A stretch of 64,000 bases of DNA from Pedobacter sp. L105 (GTDB taxonomy: Bacteria; Bacteroidota; Bacteroidia; Sphingobacteriales; Sphingobacteriaceae): positions 387,700 through 451,699 of the forward strand of contig NZ_LMUP01000009.1 in the NCBI RefSeq assembly GCF_009765875.1, read 5' to 3'. The notes under the pieces are model-generated. The model saw nothing but the letters and a program-made list of their open reading frames with translations, did not search any database and had not been told where the DNA came from. Of the stretch, positions 23,923 to 32,837 are shown piece by piece (positions within the stretch are counted from its first letter, which is position 1; the number at the start of each line of letters is the position of its first letter). Position numbers and translations under genes: made by a program.

Positions 23923-24768
23923 TTAATTAACAATCATCTCCTTGTTGTATTCCATAATGGCGCTGGTGATATTCTGAACAATTTCTTCCCTGCCAGCCGC
24001 TGAGTTGATATATTCTTCTTCACCCGGATTACTAATAAAACCAATCTCAGTTAGCACAGCAGGCATACCTGCCTTAGCCAGTACCGCAAGGCTCTGCTCT
24101 TTTACGCCACGGTCTACACGTCCGGTTTTGATATACTGCTGCTGGATCAATGTAGCCAGTTTAATACTTTGTTTGCGATAAGCATATTTCATTAATGACA
24201 TAATGATAAAACTCTCCGGATCATTCGGGTCATATCCCTCATATTTATCTTTGTAGTCCTTTTCCAATAAGATAGAAGCATTCTCCCTGATCGCTACATC
24301 CTGCTGACCCAGTCTTCCGGAACCCGAAACAATAGTTTCTACGCCGGTAACGTTTGTTCTGCCCCTCATACTTGCAGGCATAGAGTTACAATGGATAGAG
24401 ATAAACAGATCGGCATGAGCCCTGTTTGCCATATCTATCCGCTCATACAGTGGGATAAATACATCCTCGGTACGGGTATACATTACTTTGGAGTTTGGAA
24501 TTTCTTTTTCAATAGTCTGTCCTAGTTGAAGGGCTACCATTAAAGCCACGTCTTTTTCCTTAGAAAATAATCCGCGTGTAGCACCATCCTGACCGCCGTG
24601 GCCGGCATCAACAAAAATAAGCATTGGCTTACCTGGAACAGGAGCAGGGGTAGGTACTAATTGTTTAACCGTAGAATCAGTCTGCCCATATATAGAACAG
24701 GAACTGAACAGGATGAGCGCAGTAAGTATGGTTTTGAATGAAATTTGTTTTTTATCTATGTAGGACAT
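23923..24768 (-). CDS. N-acetylmuramoyl-L-alanine amidase (Amidase_3)
   Basis: 281 residues from ATG 24768 (MSYIDKKQISFKTILTALIL). It has a signal peptide with SSCSIYGQ, so periplasmic; a Cys near the cleavage site could also be a lipobox. The zinc-dependent amidase_3 domain covers about 45-275: VDAGHGGQDGATRG with the first His, KEKDVAL carrying the Glu ligand, ISIHCNSMP with the second His, and the catalytic Glu in LTEIGFISNPGEEEY. It cleaves the lactyl-amide bond of peptidoglycan during cell separation or turnover. No LysM or AMIN domain. Monocistronic. Confidence 0.92.
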   Translation of the reverse strand: MSYIDKKQISFKTILTALILFSSCSIYGQTDSTVKQLVPTPAPVPGKPMLIFVDAGHGGQDGATRGLFSKEKDVALMVALQLGQTIEKEIPNSKVMYTRTEDVFIPLYERIDMANRAHADLFISIHCNSMPASMRGRTNVTGVETIVSGSGRLGQQDVAIRENASILLEKDYKDKYEGYDPNDPESFIIMSLMKYAYRKQSIKLATLIQQQYIKTGRVDRGVKEQSLAVLAKAGMPAVLTEIGFISNPGEEEYINSAAGREEIVQNITSAIMEYNKEMIVN

Positions 24769-25154
24769 CAGAATAAGTTCTTTTGACTTCAAATTTACGA
24801 TTAAACGTTAAAATTTTAAAATTAGTTTGACCATCTATTAGTTTGGTGTTTAGCTCAATCGTTTTTTCTTTCTAGCAGCATCAGATTTTAGTAGCGGGAT
24901 TGATGGGTTTTATAACATTAATTGCTTGATTTAACGTGATATGTTGGTTATGAGGTAATTACTTGCTTTAATTTGGAAAACACCCGAATTGAAAACAATA
25001 AATACTGCTTTTGAAATTTCGCTATTTCCGTCCGATAATTTTACTGAGCTTTAATAGATCCAGGTTTTAAATAAATACGTAGGTAACCGAACCAAATATA
25101 ATTAATGTTTAATTCAACCAGTTAATTGCAATGAACTGGTGAAATAACTTGTGA
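24769..25154. other. Intergenic, no gene seen
   Basis: 386 bases of AT-rich DNA between divergent genes (amidase and glycosyltransferase). No coding-like frame, hairpin or clear promoter was found. Confidence 0.5.
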
Positions 25155-26312
25155 ATGAAAGTATTATTTATACACACCCACTATATTTTCAGGGGCGGGG
25201 AAGATAGTGTAGTAGCCAATCAGATCGAACTGCTGCGGAGCCATGGTATAACAGCAGAAGTCCTTATTTTTAACAATGAAAGTAGAAAACCCCATCTGGA
25301 TCAGCTTCAGCTTCCATTTAATTTTAGATCTTACCGGCTTACAAAAAGAAAGATCCGGGCTTTTAAGCCAGATGTTGTCCATATTCATAACCTTCATTTT
25401 GCAGGTTCTGCTTCGGTAATTTATGCCGTGAAGCATTTTAAACTTCCAATCGTATCCACTTTGCATGATTACAGGCTCCTGTGTCCTACAGGTAACCTCT
25501 TTTATAATGAGAAGTTATTTATGGATTCCATAAACCAGCGTTTTCCTGTAGAAGCAATTAAACAGGGAATGTTTATGAATTCCTATTCCAGCAGTCTATG
25601 GCTTTCATTTTCTATGCTGTTGCACCATCTGCTTGGAACATGGAACAAGGTAGACCGCTTTATTGTGTACAGTGAATTTGCGAAAAATATTTTTGAACAG
25701 TCTAAGCTAAAAAGCATAGCAGACCGTATGGTAATTAAACCTAATTTTAGTTTTACCTATCCGGATGGACAGATTGAAAAAGATGAAAGTTATTATCTAT
25801 ACGTGGGTACTCTAACTTATGATAAAGGTATTCCGGCAATGCTGGAGGCTTTTGCTGATAACGGAATTTTTTTAAAGGTAGTGGGGGAAGGCCCTTTGGT
25901 GCCTCTGATTAAAGGTTACGGACAGCATTACCCAAATATTCGTTATATGGGGCGTAAACCTAAAGAGGATGTTTTTAATATGATGGAACATGCCAGCGCC
26001 CTGATTTTTCCTACCTTGTGGTTTGAACCCTTTGGAATGGTGATCGCTGAGGCCTTTTCTAAGGGAACACCTGTAATAGCGTCCGACCTGGGGAATATTA
26101 AAAATATGGTAGATGACGGATATAATGGCCTGAGGTTTGAAACCAATAATGATAAAGACCTGCGTGCTAAGGTAGAATATTATGAGGCGTTGCCTGACGA
26201 GGAAAAGGCTATTTACCGTGAAAATGCCAGGAAAACATACCAAAAAAAATATAGTCCTGCACTTCATGCAGATAAACTGATCAGCATATATAATTCTGTA
26301 TTAAAGACTTAA
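25155..26312 (+). CDS. Glycosyltransferase family 4-type protein
   Basis: 385 residues, GT-B fold, with an N-terminal acceptor domain (HTHYIFRGGEDSVVANQIEL; a G-G-x-E loop) and a C-terminal nucleotide-sugar domain. The latter carries YVGTLTYDKGIPAMLEAF and EPFGMVIAEAFSKGTPVIAS near 290, the E-x7-E donor motif. It transfers a sugar from UDP/GDP-sugar to a glycan, polyprenyl lipid or capsule unit on the cytoplasmic face. No other polysaccharide genes are adjacent, so the product is unknown. It stands 80 bases before the helicase gene on the same strand. Confidence 0.9.
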   Translation: MKVLFIHTHYIFRGGEDSVVANQIELLRSHGITAEVLIFNNESRKPHLDQLQLPFNFRSYRLTKRKIRAFKPDVVHIHNLHFAGSASVIYAVKHFKLPIVSTLHDYRLLCPTGNLFYNEKLFMDSINQRFPVEAIKQGMFMNSYSSSLWLSFSMLLHHLLGTWNKVDRFIVYSEFAKNIFEQSKLKSIADRMVIKPNFSFTYPDGQIEKDESYYLYVGTLTYDKGIPAMLEAFADNGIFLKVVGEGPLVPLIKGYGQHYPNIRYMGRKPKEDVFNMMEHASALIFPTLWFEPFGMVIAEAFSKGTPVIASDLGNIKNMVDDGYNGLRFETNNDKDLRAKVEYYEALPDEEKAIYRENARKTYQKKYSPALHADKLISIYNSVLKT

Positions 26313-26392
26313 ATTCGGTTAAGCTTTTTTTATAAATAGAATTTTAATAATTTTACAATTGATTATGTTGTTTAAATTAAAATCTGCCATTT

Positions 26393-29260
26393 ATGAAAGT
26401 CCTTGTTTATGATGATTTGAATCCGGGTAAGCTGGGTGAGAAAATAGATAAGGTGAGTAAATTCCTGGCAGCAGGTGATTTCCCTGCCGCCGATGCGAAG
26501 AAGATGAGCAATGGTTATTACCGGGCAAAACTGGATGATACCAACCGCTTATTGTTTGAGATTGGAAGATATAAGGGTGAAACTTACATTTTCATTCTCG
26601 AAGTTATCCATAATCATACTTACGAAAAATCGAAATTTCTGAATGGCGCAAAGTTAGATGAAAATAAACTGGTTCCGTTATATGCCGAAGCGGATATACC
26701 TGAATCAGAAATGCGGGCGGTAAGTTATATCAATCCCCGAAAAAATTCCTTTCATTTACTGGACAAGATCCTTTCTTTTGATGAAATGCAGGAAGAAATA
26801 CTTTTTCTCCCGGCTCCGGGCATCATCATCGGCTCTGCCGGAAGTGGTAAAACAGCTTTAACTCTGGAGAAGCTTAAGATGTTGAAAGGTAACGTATTGT
26901 ATACCACGCTTTCTTCTTACCTGGTGGAAAATGCAGGCCATTTGTATTCTTCATTTGGTTATGAAAACGATTTGCAGGAAGTTTCCTTTCTGTCCTTTTA
27001 TGAATATTTGTCGACAATCTCTATGCCGCCCGGCAGAGAGGCCGATTTCATCAATTTTGAACGCTGGATATCCAGGTATACCCAAAGCCATAAAATTAAA
27101 GATGCCTATAGGATATTCGAAGAATTTAAAGGGGTGATCACAGGTTCAATGATAGATAAAGCCTGGCTTTCACTGGATGAGTACCTGGCACTAGGCATTA
27201 AGCAATCTATTTTTTCTATTGCCGAACGCGGGCAGGTCTATGATCTGTTTACGAAATATTTGGCATGGATAGCTAGAGGTGAGTATTTTGATAGTAATAT
27301 TGTTTCTTTTGAGCTGCTGCATCAGGTAAAGCCTATATACGATTATGTAATCGTTGATGAAGTACAGGACCTGACCAATGTACAGCTGATGCTGATCTTA
27401 AAGTCACTTCGCCATCCGGCAAATTTTGTACTCTGCGGTGATGCCAACCAGATTGTTCATCCTAATTTCTTTTCCTGGGCACAGGTGAAAACCCTTTTTT
27501 ATAAGCAGGACCTGAAAGCTAACATTATCAGGGTACTGGCAACCAATTACAGGAATACCCCAGAAGTAACAGCTTTGGCCAATCAGCTTCTGCTGATCAA
27601 AAATGCCAGGTTCGGTTCTATCGATAAGGAAAGTAACTATTTGGTGATCCCTAATTCTAACCAGACAGGTAAGGTAGAATATCTGGAAAATAATAACAAG
27701 ACCAACATAGAGCTTAATTCAAAAACCAACTTGTCTACAAAGTTTGCAGTGCTGGTACTTAGAAATGAGGATAAAGCTGCGGCAAGAAAGTTTTATGGTA
27801 CCCCCTTACTTTTTTCTATACAGGAAGCCAAGGGATTAGAGTATGAAAATATTATCCTTTACAATACGATCTCTACTTATGATAGTGAATTCAGGGAGTT
27901 AACGCGGGGAGTAACAAAAGATGACCTGCTTCCTGAAAACCTTACTTTTGCAAGGGCCAGGGATAAGGCTGATAAATCGCTCGAAGAGTATAAGTTTTAT
28001 GTGAATTCTTTATATGTGGGGATTACCAGGGCGGTGAAAAACCTGTTCATGATCGAAGCAAATAAGAATCATGCTTTACTAGGCTTATTGGGACTGATAG
28101 ATTTTAAGCAGGAATCTTCGTTAACCAATCAAACTTCAAGTAAGGATGAATGGCAGCAGGAAGCCAGGCGACTGGAAATGCAGGGCAAGCAGGAGCAGGC
28201 CGATGCCATAAGGGAACAGATACTGCAGCTTAAACCCGTAACGTGGCAGGTAACCACCCGGAAAGATTTTCCTGAGTTACTGGCACAAGCCTTAAATCCT
28301 GAAGTGTACAATAAGAAAGCTAAAGACAGGTTTTATTTTTATATCGTTTTATATAATTTTAGAAAGTATGGCGTCCCTCTGGCCAACCTAAAATATCGTC
28401 TGGCAAGGGATTGGGTAACCACCGGCGACGCAGAAATTAATTTAGGATTGATCAATTTATTTTTTCTGGATAACCTTAAAGGCCTGGAACCCCATCTAAT
28501 GAAGTATGGAATGGACTTTAGAAATGAGGTGAATTTAACTCCATTGATGTGCAGTGTGATGATGAATTCGAAGAAGATAATGCATTATCTTTTAGAAAAT
28601 GAGGCTAAAGTAGATCTGGAGGATAATTTAGGGAGAAATGCTTTTCAATTAGTTTTACGCCAGAAATACGTGTATCCGGGAAATGATCCGGGCATACTGA
28701 ATGAATTTTACCATCAGCTGAAACCAGAAAGTATAAAGGTAAAGATCAATAACCAGCTGGTGAAGATCGGCAATCACCAGGCCGAGTTTGTCATGCTCAA
28801 TATGATGCTGGTAACGATGTCTATGCACCTTGCAAATGGCTGTAACCGTTTAGGCCAGCCCCATAATATTGAACCGCACTCAATTTTCCCCGGTTTCCAG
28901 ACGGCAGATTTTATGGAGTTTTTTGACCATATAGCTGATCATATTGTTCCTGAATACAGAACCAGACAGGCTTATATTTCTTCCGTTTTGAGTAAAAATG
29001 AATTGAATAGGGAAGGGTCGGGGAATAAAAAATTATTTGTAAGACTTAAAAAAGGACTATATGCGCTACATCCGTTGATGGAGGTCTTGGTAGCCGGTAA
29101 TTGGGTAAATGTTTATGATAACATTGACCTTGATTTTGTTATAGAAAATTATGAGGAACATTTGGTGTATTATCCTAAATTGTTGCGCCTGTTCCGTGAA
29201 CAGCTTAGCCAAAACCCGGATGTTGTGCTGGATTCGGTAACGCTGCACAGTAATTTTTAA
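26393..29260 (+). CDS. SF1 (UvrD/Rep-like) helicase with RelE-like N-terminus and ankyrin-like C-terminus
   Basis: 955 residues. Residues 1-85 look like a RelE/ParE toxin fold (MSNGYYRAKLDDTNRLLFEI, then KGETYIFILEVIHNHTYEKS). Residues 130-555 are a complete SF1 helicase core: Walker A GSAGSGKT (147-154), Walker B VIVDEVQD (319-326), motif III LCGDANQI (347-354), ATNYRNTPE (383-391), QEAKGLEYENII (477-488) and YVGITRAVKNL (541-551). About 690-760 shows ankyrin-like repeats (NLTPLMCSVMMNSKKIMHYL; DNLGRNAFQLVL). The last 200 residues are unassigned. It is an ATP-driven nucleic-acid motor with extra interaction parts. Similar helicase/toxin fusions occur in defence and stress loci, but no defence partner lies beside it. 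Confidence 0.8.
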   Translation: MKVLVYDDLNPGKLGEKIDKVSKFLAAGDFPAADAKKMSNGYYRAKLDDTNRLLFEIGRYKGETYIFILEVIHNHTYEKSKFLNGAKLDENKLVPLYAEADIPESEMRAVSYINPRKNSFHLLDKILSFDEMQEEILFLPAPGIIIGSAGSGKTALTLEKLKMLKGNVLYTTLSSYLVENAGHLYSSFGYENDLQEVSFLSFYEYLSTISMPPGREADFINFERWISRYTQSHKIKDAYRIFEEFKGVITGSMIDKAWLSLDEYLALGIKQSIFSIAERGQVYDLFTKYLAWIARGEYFDSNIVSFELLHQVKPIYDYVIVDEVQDLTNVQLMLILKSLRHPANFVLCGDANQIVHPNFFSWAQVKTLFYKQDLKANIIRVLATNYRNTPEVTALANQLLLIKNARFGSIDKESNYLVIPNSNQTGKVEYLENNNKTNIELNSKTNLSTKFAVLVLRNEDKAAARKFYGTPLLFSIQEAKGLEYENIILYNTISTYDSEFRELTRGVTKDDLLPENLTFARARDKADKSLEEYKFYVNSLYVGITRAVKNLFMIEANKNHALLGLLGLIDFKQESSLTNQTSSKDEWQQEARRLEMQGKQEQADAIREQILQLKPVTWQVTTRKDFPELLAQALNPEVYNKKAKDRFYFYIVLYNFRKYGVPLANLKYRLARDWVTTGDAEINLGLINLFFLDNLKGLEPHLMKYGMDFRNEVNLTPLMCSVMMNSKKIMHYLLENEAKVDLEDNLGRNAFQLVLRQKYVYPGNDPGILNEFYHQLKPESIKVKINNQLVKIGNHQAEFVMLNMMLVTMSMHLANGCNRLGQPHNIEPHSIFPGFQTADFMEFFDHIADHIVPEYRTRQAYISSVLSKNELNREGSGNKKLFVRLKKGLYALHPLMEVLVAGNWVNVYDNIDLDFVIENYEEHLVYYPKLLRLFREQLSQNPDVVLDSVTLHSNF

Positions 29261-29277
29261 TTTTTACTTCTATTGCG

Positions 29278-29341
29278 GACATGAACTTTTGTGTAGACCT
29301 ATATTTTGTGCCGATATAGAACAGCTTGTCCGATACCGGAC
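29278..29341 (+). promoter_or_regulatory. Possible activator sites for efflux operon
   Basis: The palindrome GTCCG-ATAC-CGGAC is at 29328-29341, and a GGACA half site at 29278-29282. Between them CTATA/TATAG arms flank 29299-29319. They lie 50-115 bases upstream of the sigma-54-like promoter, where NtrC-type activators bind. The operon's own regulator (35309-36682) is the natural candidate. Confidence 0.5.
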
Positions 29342-29393
29342 GTTTTTAAAACCTGTAAAATTTGTAAATTACTGTATTGTAGCCGTTTATGCG

Positions 29394-29408
29394 TGGCATG
29401 TCCTTTGA
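29394..29408 (+). promoter_or_regulatory. Sigma-54-like promoter
   Basis: TGGCATG-TCCT-TTGA at 29394-29408, against the consensus TGGCACG-N4-TTGC. The -24 GG is kept; the -12 GC reads GA. Transcription would start near 29419, which favours the ATG at 29432 over that at 29414 as the first gene's start. Confidence 0.5.
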
Positions 29409-29431
29409 ATTGAATGGTTAAATCATTCGTT

Positions 29432-30679
29432 ATGGATAGCAATATAGAACAACACGTAGTCATTGCCAGAAAAAGGAAAAATGTAATTTATATTTTTTCT
29501 GGTATTGTACTATTGGCTGTTTCTATATGGTGTTTGCGTTCTGCTTTCGCTTCCACATTAACCAGATCCCAGATCATTACGTCAACAGTGGAATGGGGAG
29601 AGATGGAAAATACGGTTAATGCTGCAGGGGAAGTTCTTCCGGAATTTGAAGAAGTGATCAGCAGCCCTATCAGTGCTTCTATTCAAAAAGTATTAATAGA
29701 TGCCGGCGCACCTGTTAAAGCAGGGCAGTCAATTCTTACCCTGGATAAGTCTGCCACACAGATGGAATATAGTAAGCTGAAGTTCCAGCTGGAATCCAAA
29801 CAAAATGATATCCGTAAAATTAAGCTTGACCTTGATAAGAGTTTCTATGATATCAAATCCAACAATGCAATTAAGCAGTTACGTATCAATAGCTTAAAAG
29901 CTGCAGTAGAAAATGCAAAACGTCTGTTGAAGGCTGGCGGGGGCACAAGGGAAGATATTGAACAGGCAGAACTCAACCTGCAGGTAGCACAGCTGGAGAA
30001 AAAGCAGCTGGAAAATGAGATTTCCAATAAACAGCAGACGATGCGCCTGCAAATCAAAGAGGTAGAGCTGGCGGCAAGTATACAGCAGAATGAACTTACC
30101 GAGTTATCCCGAAAATTAAAACAGGCAGATGTATTAGCCGGCAGAAGCGGCGTGGTTACCTGGGTAAATAAAAATATTGGCGCTGCAATACAGCCTGGTG
30201 AGGTCATCGCGCGCATCGCCGATCTGTCCAGTTTTAAAATAAAAGGAACAATTTCCGATAGCTACATTGATCAGTTAAGGAACGGTATGACAGCGATTAT
30301 CCGCATCAATGATTTGCAGGTACGGGGAAAGGTGGTTAATATTTACCCTGCCGTACAAAATGGAGTGGTCTCTTTTGATATCCAGCCTGACGACCGCAAT
30401 AGTAAGCTGTTCAGGCCAAATTTAAAAGCAGATGTATTTTTGGTGACTGCACATCACCATCATGTTTTGCGGGTAACTAACGGTCCGGCTTTTAAAGGGG
30501 GAAGGGCAGAATATATTTATGTGGTAAAGGATGGGATGGCTGAGAAAAAGTTGGTGCAAACAGGGCTGAGTAATTTTGATTATGTAGAACTGAAGGATCA
30601 GGTTAAACCAGGTGATGTGATCATTACCTCAGATATGAGCGAATTTAAGAACAGTAGCGAAATTAAAATACAACCTTAG
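29432..30679 (+). CDS. Efflux periplasmic adaptor (HlyD/MacA type)
   Basis: 415 residues from ATG 29432 (MDSNIEQHVVIARKRKNVIY). One N-terminal membrane span (YIFSGIVLLAVSIWCL) anchors it in the inner membrane. Then come a lipoyl-like half (ISSPISASIQKVLIDAGAPV), a coiled-coil hairpin of about residues 110-230 (Lys/Glu/Gln-rich), the second lipoyl half (LAGRSGVVTWVNKNIGAAIQ) and a beta-barrel. It bridges the ABC permeases to the TolC channel in a MacAB-TolC-like pump. First gene of a seven-gene operon. The next gene starts 3 bases after its stop. Confidence 0.9.
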   Translation: MDSNIEQHVVIARKRKNVIYIFSGIVLLAVSIWCLRSAFASTLTRSQIITSTVEWGEMENTVNAAGEVLPEFEEVISSPISASIQKVLIDAGAPVKAGQSILTLDKSATQMEYSKLKFQLESKQNDIRKIKLDLDKSFYDIKSNNAIKQLRINSLKAAVENAKRLLKAGGGTREDIEQAELNLQVAQLEKKQLENEISNKQQTMRLQIKEVELAASIQQNELTELSRKLKQADVLAGRSGVVTWVNKNIGAAIQPGEVIARIADLSSFKIKGTISDSYIDQLRNGMTAIIRINDLQVRGKVVNIYPAVQNGVVSFDIQPDDRNSKLFRPNLKADVFLVTAHHHHVLRVTNGPAFKGGRAEYIYVVKDGMAEKKLVQTGLSNFDYVELKDQVKPGDVIITSDMSEFKNSSEIKIQP

Positions 30680-30681
30680 CT

Positions 30682-32151
30682 ATGAAACTCTATTTTACTT
30701 TCTGTCTTATTTTTTTAATGGTAGTTTTTAATCATTTTAGTCTGCATGCCCAGGATACACTGAACCTTAATTTACAGGAGGTTGTAGCTATGGCTAAGGA
30801 CAGGTCTATTGCCTCTAAACAGGCTGCAACATTAAAAGAAACACATTATTGGGAATGGATGACCTATAAATCAAATTATCAGCCACAGTTGTCGCTGAGC
30901 GGAACTTTACCAGGATACACCAAGTCTTCCGTTGCCGTGATCCAGCCAGATGGAACAACTGTCTTTCAATCCGTAAATAACAATAATTCTTCCCTTGCGC
31001 TCGCTTTTAGCCAGCAGGTAACACAAACCGGAGGAACAATATCCGGTACTTCCAGCCTGCAGCGCTATGATAATTTTAGTGATCACACCAGTTTATATAA
31101 TGGAGCACCTTACGGAATAGCTTACACCCAGCCGTTGTTCCAGTTTAACCAGCTGAAATGGGACAAACGTATAGAGCCGCTTAAATTAAGCGAAAGTCAG
31201 CAGGCTTATATAGAATCGATGGAACAGATTGCCATGACTGCCAGTGATTATTTTTTTGCTTTGCTGCTGGCACAGGTTGATCTGCAGATTGCAGAAACCA
31301 ATCTCAAAAACACCAGGAGCATTATGCAGATTGCCGATACAAAATTTGAGATGGGAAAAATTACCCGGAATGAGATCCTGCAATTGCAACTGGAAGAACT
31401 GAAGGCACAAAAGGCTGTAGGTATAGCCAGAAGGGATATGGAACAGTCCACTTTCGACCTGAAAGCTTATACCGGCCTGCAAACTACAGGCGGGATTAGG
31501 TTGCTGATGCCTAAATCTACTATTGATATGAAAATTGGTGCGGAAAAAGCACTGGCGGAGGCATTTCAGAATAGGTCTGACGCGATCGCTTTTGGGCGGC
31601 GGCTGGAAGAAGCCAAACGGGATGTAGCTAAAGCTAAAGGAGATAATGGCCTGAATGCCAATTTAAATACGGCACTGGGCTTTTCTAAAAGTGCGGTAAA
31701 GATTGGGCAGGTGTATCAGTCGCCGCAAGACCAGCAGTTGGTAGAGCTCACCTTAACTATTCCTATTTTAGACTGGGGGAGGCAAAAGGCAAGGACAAAA
31801 ACAGCACAGGCCAACCAAAAATTTACACAGTATTCAGTAGAGCAGGACAAGCAGATATTCACACAGAAGATCATCACAGAGGTTAATTTATTTGACATGA
31901 TGCAGGGACAATTAGTGCTCACGGCAAAAGCAGAAGAGATTGCCGCAGAAAAATACCAGATTGCTAAAGAACGCTATGTATTGGGGAATTTGAGTATCAC
32001 CGACCTGAGCATCGCTTTCCAGGAAAATGACCAGGCCAAACGTGATAACATTAACTCCTTAAAAGATTTCTGGGGAGCTTATTATCAGCTTCGCTACCTT
32101 TCCCTATACGACTTTGAAAAAGATCAAAAGATAACTTATAACGCTAATTAA
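30682..32151 (+). CDS. TolC-family outer membrane efflux channel
   Basis: 489 residues with a signal peptide (LIFLMVVFNHFSLHAQ). Two OEP repeats of long helices and strands follow: 'LNLQEVVAMAKDRSIASKQA' at the first helix, ATDYFFALLLAQ-like 'TASDYFFALLLAQVDLQIAE', and in the second half 'VELTLTIPILDWGRQKARTK', the typical strand-turn-helix of TolC proteins. It forms the outer-membrane exit duct of the pump. It starts 3 bases after the adaptor gene and ends 9 bases before the ATPase gene. Confidence 0.92.
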   Translation: MKLYFTFCLIFLMVVFNHFSLHAQDTLNLNLQEVVAMAKDRSIASKQAATLKETHYWEWMTYKSNYQPQLSLSGTLPGYTKSSVAVIQPDGTTVFQSVNNNNSSLALAFSQQVTQTGGTISGTSSLQRYDNFSDHTSLYNGAPYGIAYTQPLFQFNQLKWDKRIEPLKLSESQQAYIESMEQIAMTASDYFFALLLAQVDLQIAETNLKNTRSIMQIADTKFEMGKITRNEILQLQLEELKAQKAVGIARRDMEQSTFDLKAYTGLQTTGGIRLLMPKSTIDMKIGAEKALAEAFQNRSDAIAFGRRLEEAKRDVAKAKGDNGLNANLNTALGFSKSAVKIGQVYQSPQDQQLVELTLTIPILDWGRQKARTKTAQANQKFTQYSVEQDKQIFTQKIITEVNLFDMMQGQLVLTAKAEEIAAEKYQIAKERYVLGNLSITDLSIAFQENDQAKRDNINSLKDFWGAYYQLRYLSLYDFEKDQKITYNAN

Positions 32152-32160
32152 TTTGATGAT

Positions 32161-32826
32161 ATGATACAACTAAACAATATTGAAAAAGTTTACCGTACGG
32201 ATACGATTGAAACACTGGCTTTAAATAACATTAGCCTTCATGTGGAAAAGGGAGAGTTCCTGTCTATTATGGGGCCATCAGGTTGCGGTAAAAGTACCCT
32301 GCTCAATTTGATGGGACTGCTGGATATGCCATCCAGGGGGGATGTTTTAATCGACCGTCAAACAACACAGCAAATGCCAGATGCACAACTGGCACATTTC
32401 AGAAACAGTAAGATTGGCTTTATTTTTCAGAGTTATCACCTGATCAACGACCTGCAAGTGCTGGACAATGTAGAATTACCTCTGTTATACCGGAAATCCA
32501 CAGCTAAAGAACGTAAAGAGCGGGCCACTGAAGCATTGATCAAAGTAGGTTTAGGCAACAGGATCAAACATTTTCCTACACAATTATCTGGCGGGCAAAG
32601 ACAGCGCGTAGCGATAGCAAGGGCAATTGTTGGCCGTCCGGAGATCATTCTTGCTGATGAGCCTACGGGTAATCTGGACAGTGCAATGGGCGACGAAATT
32701 ATGAACATCCTGCTGGAATTAAACAGGGTAGACGGCACCACCATTGTGATGGTTACCCATGATGCAAATATGGCGCAGCGCACCCATCGCCTGGTACGTT
32801 TGTTTGATGGTTCACAGGTATTATAA
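32161..32826 (+). CDS. ABC transporter ATPase (MacB/LolD type)
   Basis: 221 residues, a complete ABC ATPase. Walker A GPSGCGKST is at 38-46, the Q-loop in FIFQSYHLI, signature LSGGQRQRVAIARAI near 143, Walker B IILADEPTGNLDS near 165, and the H-loop in VMVTHDANMAQR. 'FLSIMGPSGCGKSTLLNLMG' and 'NLDSAMG' are typical of the MacB/LolD branch that works with FtsX-type permeases. It powers the two permeases encoded next (11-base gap) in the cytoplasm. Part of the operon 29432-37958. Confidence 0.95.
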   Translation: MIQLNNIEKVYRTDTIETLALNNISLHVEKGEFLSIMGPSGCGKSTLLNLMGLLDMPSRGDVLIDRQTTQQMPDAQLAHFRNSKIGFIFQSYHLINDLQVLDNVELPLLYRKSTAKERKERATEALIKVGLGNRIKHFPTQLSGGQRQRVAIARAIVGRPEIILADEPTGNLDSAMGDEIMNILLELNRVDGTTIVMVTHDANMAQRTHRLVRLFDGSQVL

Positions 32827-32837
32827 TCTTTATAATT

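Noticed and set aside
29414-29431. Earlier ATG for the efflux adaptor
   Set aside because: It lies before the start site expected from the sigma-54-like promoter.
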